Below are positions 6,908 through 7,550 of a stretch of 7,550 nt of DNA, in pieces (positions within the stretch are counted from its first letter, which is position 1; every line of letters begins with the position of its first letter). The stretch spans positions 1 to 7,550 of the forward strand of contig CAZBTJ010000210.1 in NCBI GenBank assembly GCA_964494325.1, in the 5' to 3' direction. Below the pieces are notes generated by a model. The model had not been told where the DNA came from. It searched no databases and saw nothing but the letters and a program-made list of their open reading frames with translations. The stretch is from JAIPFM01 sp964494325. Lineage in GTDB: Bacteria; Planctomycetota; Phycisphaerae; Sedimentisphaerales; Anaerobacaceae. A program made the position numbers and the translations under genes.

Positions 6908-6946
6908 GAGGTGCGGCAACGTCAGAATCTGTGATTGCCGCACCTC
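6901..6946 (-). terminator. Strong intrinsic terminator after the pseudopilin-like gene
   Basis: A perfect 12-bp inverted repeat, GAGGTGCGGCAA (6908-6919) and TTGCCGCACCTC (6935-6946), encloses a 15-nt loop. On the minus strand it begins 13 nt after the TAG stop and is followed by the T-rich TTGTATTTG. The stem is long and GC-rich but the T tract is interrupted. It closes the upstream gene and separates it from acn. Confidence 0.78.
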
Positions 6947-6959
6947 AATGTCAAATCAA

Positions 6960-7550
6960 CTATTTAGGAGCAGGCCCTCCACCACCACCCGGTGTGACGC
7001 CAGATCCTTCGTTAATCAGATAGGAATCCTTACGGCTGCTGGGCTTGTTGGCATAGGCAAATGCGACGCCTGTATAGTACATTGGATCAGTCTTCATGGC
7101 ATTTTTCTTAGCTATGGTATAGATATTATCCTGCTCTGTGGCACAGTAAGAACGTTTTTCCACTGCCACATGGCTGTCCAGGAACAGCACATTCTGGCCT
7201 TCCAACTGGTGAGCATCCGTATTACCCACGCGGGCCTGCTCTGAAGTACCCTGGTGAGGATCTTCGTCAGGCTTGAAGCCCTGCCAATGGAACTCAACAT
7301 CGCCACGCTCATCAGGCAATGTCATCCAGGGATTACGGTCTGCAGCCATTGCCATGGTCGGTTCATGGGTGGTTGTCAGGGCATAGTTGTTGAACGGATA
7401 ATGATAGGAATAGCTGCAGAATTCATACGTGGGAGTACCAGTACCTGGACCAAAGTCCCAGGCGTCTGCCAGCGTGAAATCTGCGTCCAGATTTGTGGCG
7501 CCCACTTCAGCCAGTGTAAACTCGCGGGTTTCGCTCTCGCCCTTACACAC
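6960..7550 (-). CDS. C-terminal part of an H-X9-DG-like, probably pseudopilin-type surface protein
   Basis: Only the last 196 residues are visible. The frame runs off the right edge, and the GTG at the very edge is probably an internal valine codon and not a start. Residues 44-77 (FCSYSYHYPFNNY, then MAADRNPWM) and 114-128 (HQLEGQNVLFLDSHV) follow the pattern of planctomycete proteins related to the DUF1559 / H-X9-DG family, which carry an N-terminal type IV pilin-like methylation motif. That N-terminus lies outside the window, so export by a type II secretion or pseudopilin route is inference. Here the signature is H-x10-DS and not H-x9-DG. VEKRSYCATEQDNIYT (130-145) follows, then a short flexible tail TPGGGGGPAPK (186-196). 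A strong terminator lies 13 nt downstream. Exact function is unknown. Confidence 0.82.
   Translation of the reverse strand: MCKGESETREFTLAEVGATNLDADFTLADAWDFGPGTGTPTYEFCSYSYHYPFNNYALTTTHEPTMAMAADRNPWMTLPDERGDVEFHWQGFKPDEDPHQGTSEQARVGNTDAHQLEGQNVLFLDSHVAVEKRSYCATEQDNIYTIAKKNAMKTDPMYYTGVAFAYANKPSSRKDSYLINEGSGVTPGGGGGPAPK

Noticed and set aside
6464..7244. Plus-strand frames of about 134 and 132 codons across the acn 5' end and the pseudopilin-like gene
   Set aside because: They are antisense to supported genes, cross the terminator and promoter region, and lack convincing ribosome sites or motifs.
7548..7550. GTG at the right edge as a true start codon
   Set aside because: There is no upstream sequence to judge it, and the family should have a long N-terminal part, so it is more likely an internal valine codon.

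Overview
The window most likely comes from a planctomycete of the class Phycisphaerae (Planctomycetota), probably an environmental genome. This is an inference from protein style and not from a marker gene. One end carries a very long secreted protein with the twice-repeated phrase YxWRVDEVN, a DUF1349/LamG-like domain and a discoidin domain. The other end carries the C-terminal part of a pseudopilin-like protein with the HxxEGQNVLFxD signature. Both protein styles are abundant in that class. All five supported genes lie on the minus strand, so they are read from high to low coordinates.

Layout in the order of transcription. (1) 7550-6960: the end of an H-X9-DG-like, probably pseudopilin-type surface protein, closed by a strong 12-bp stem terminator (6901-6946). 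(2) 6826-4868: a complete 652-residue aconitate hydratase of the short 'Aquifex-type' putative aconitase class, with a good Shine-Dalgarno and a plausible promoter overlapping the preceding terminator. (3) A 175-bp gap with a hairpin across the acn stop codon, a short GAAAACT repeat and a possible weak terminator. (4) 4692-3916: an exported 258-residue protein of unknown function that appears to hold two copies of a beta-rich domain. (5) 3903-2596: a complete histidinol dehydrogenase (hisD) starting 12 bp after the previous stop, closed by a compact Rho-independent terminator. (6) A 337-bp AT-rich gap with a perfect 10-bp palindrome next to a possible extended -10 element. (7) 2258 to the left edge: a huge secreted multidomain protein, open for 752 codons with no stop inside the window.

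The genes do not form one obvious pathway. acn (TCA cycle) and hisD (last two oxidation steps of histidine synthesis) are housekeeping enzymes. The unknown exported protein and hisD look like a two-gene operon. The genes at either end encode cell-surface or extracellular proteins. I see no tRNA, rRNA, CRISPR array, insertion sequence or phage gene. The most unusual items are the duplicated-domain exported protein placed directly before hisD and the mosaic architecture of the long secreted protein. I do not see clear evidence for a new multi-gene system.
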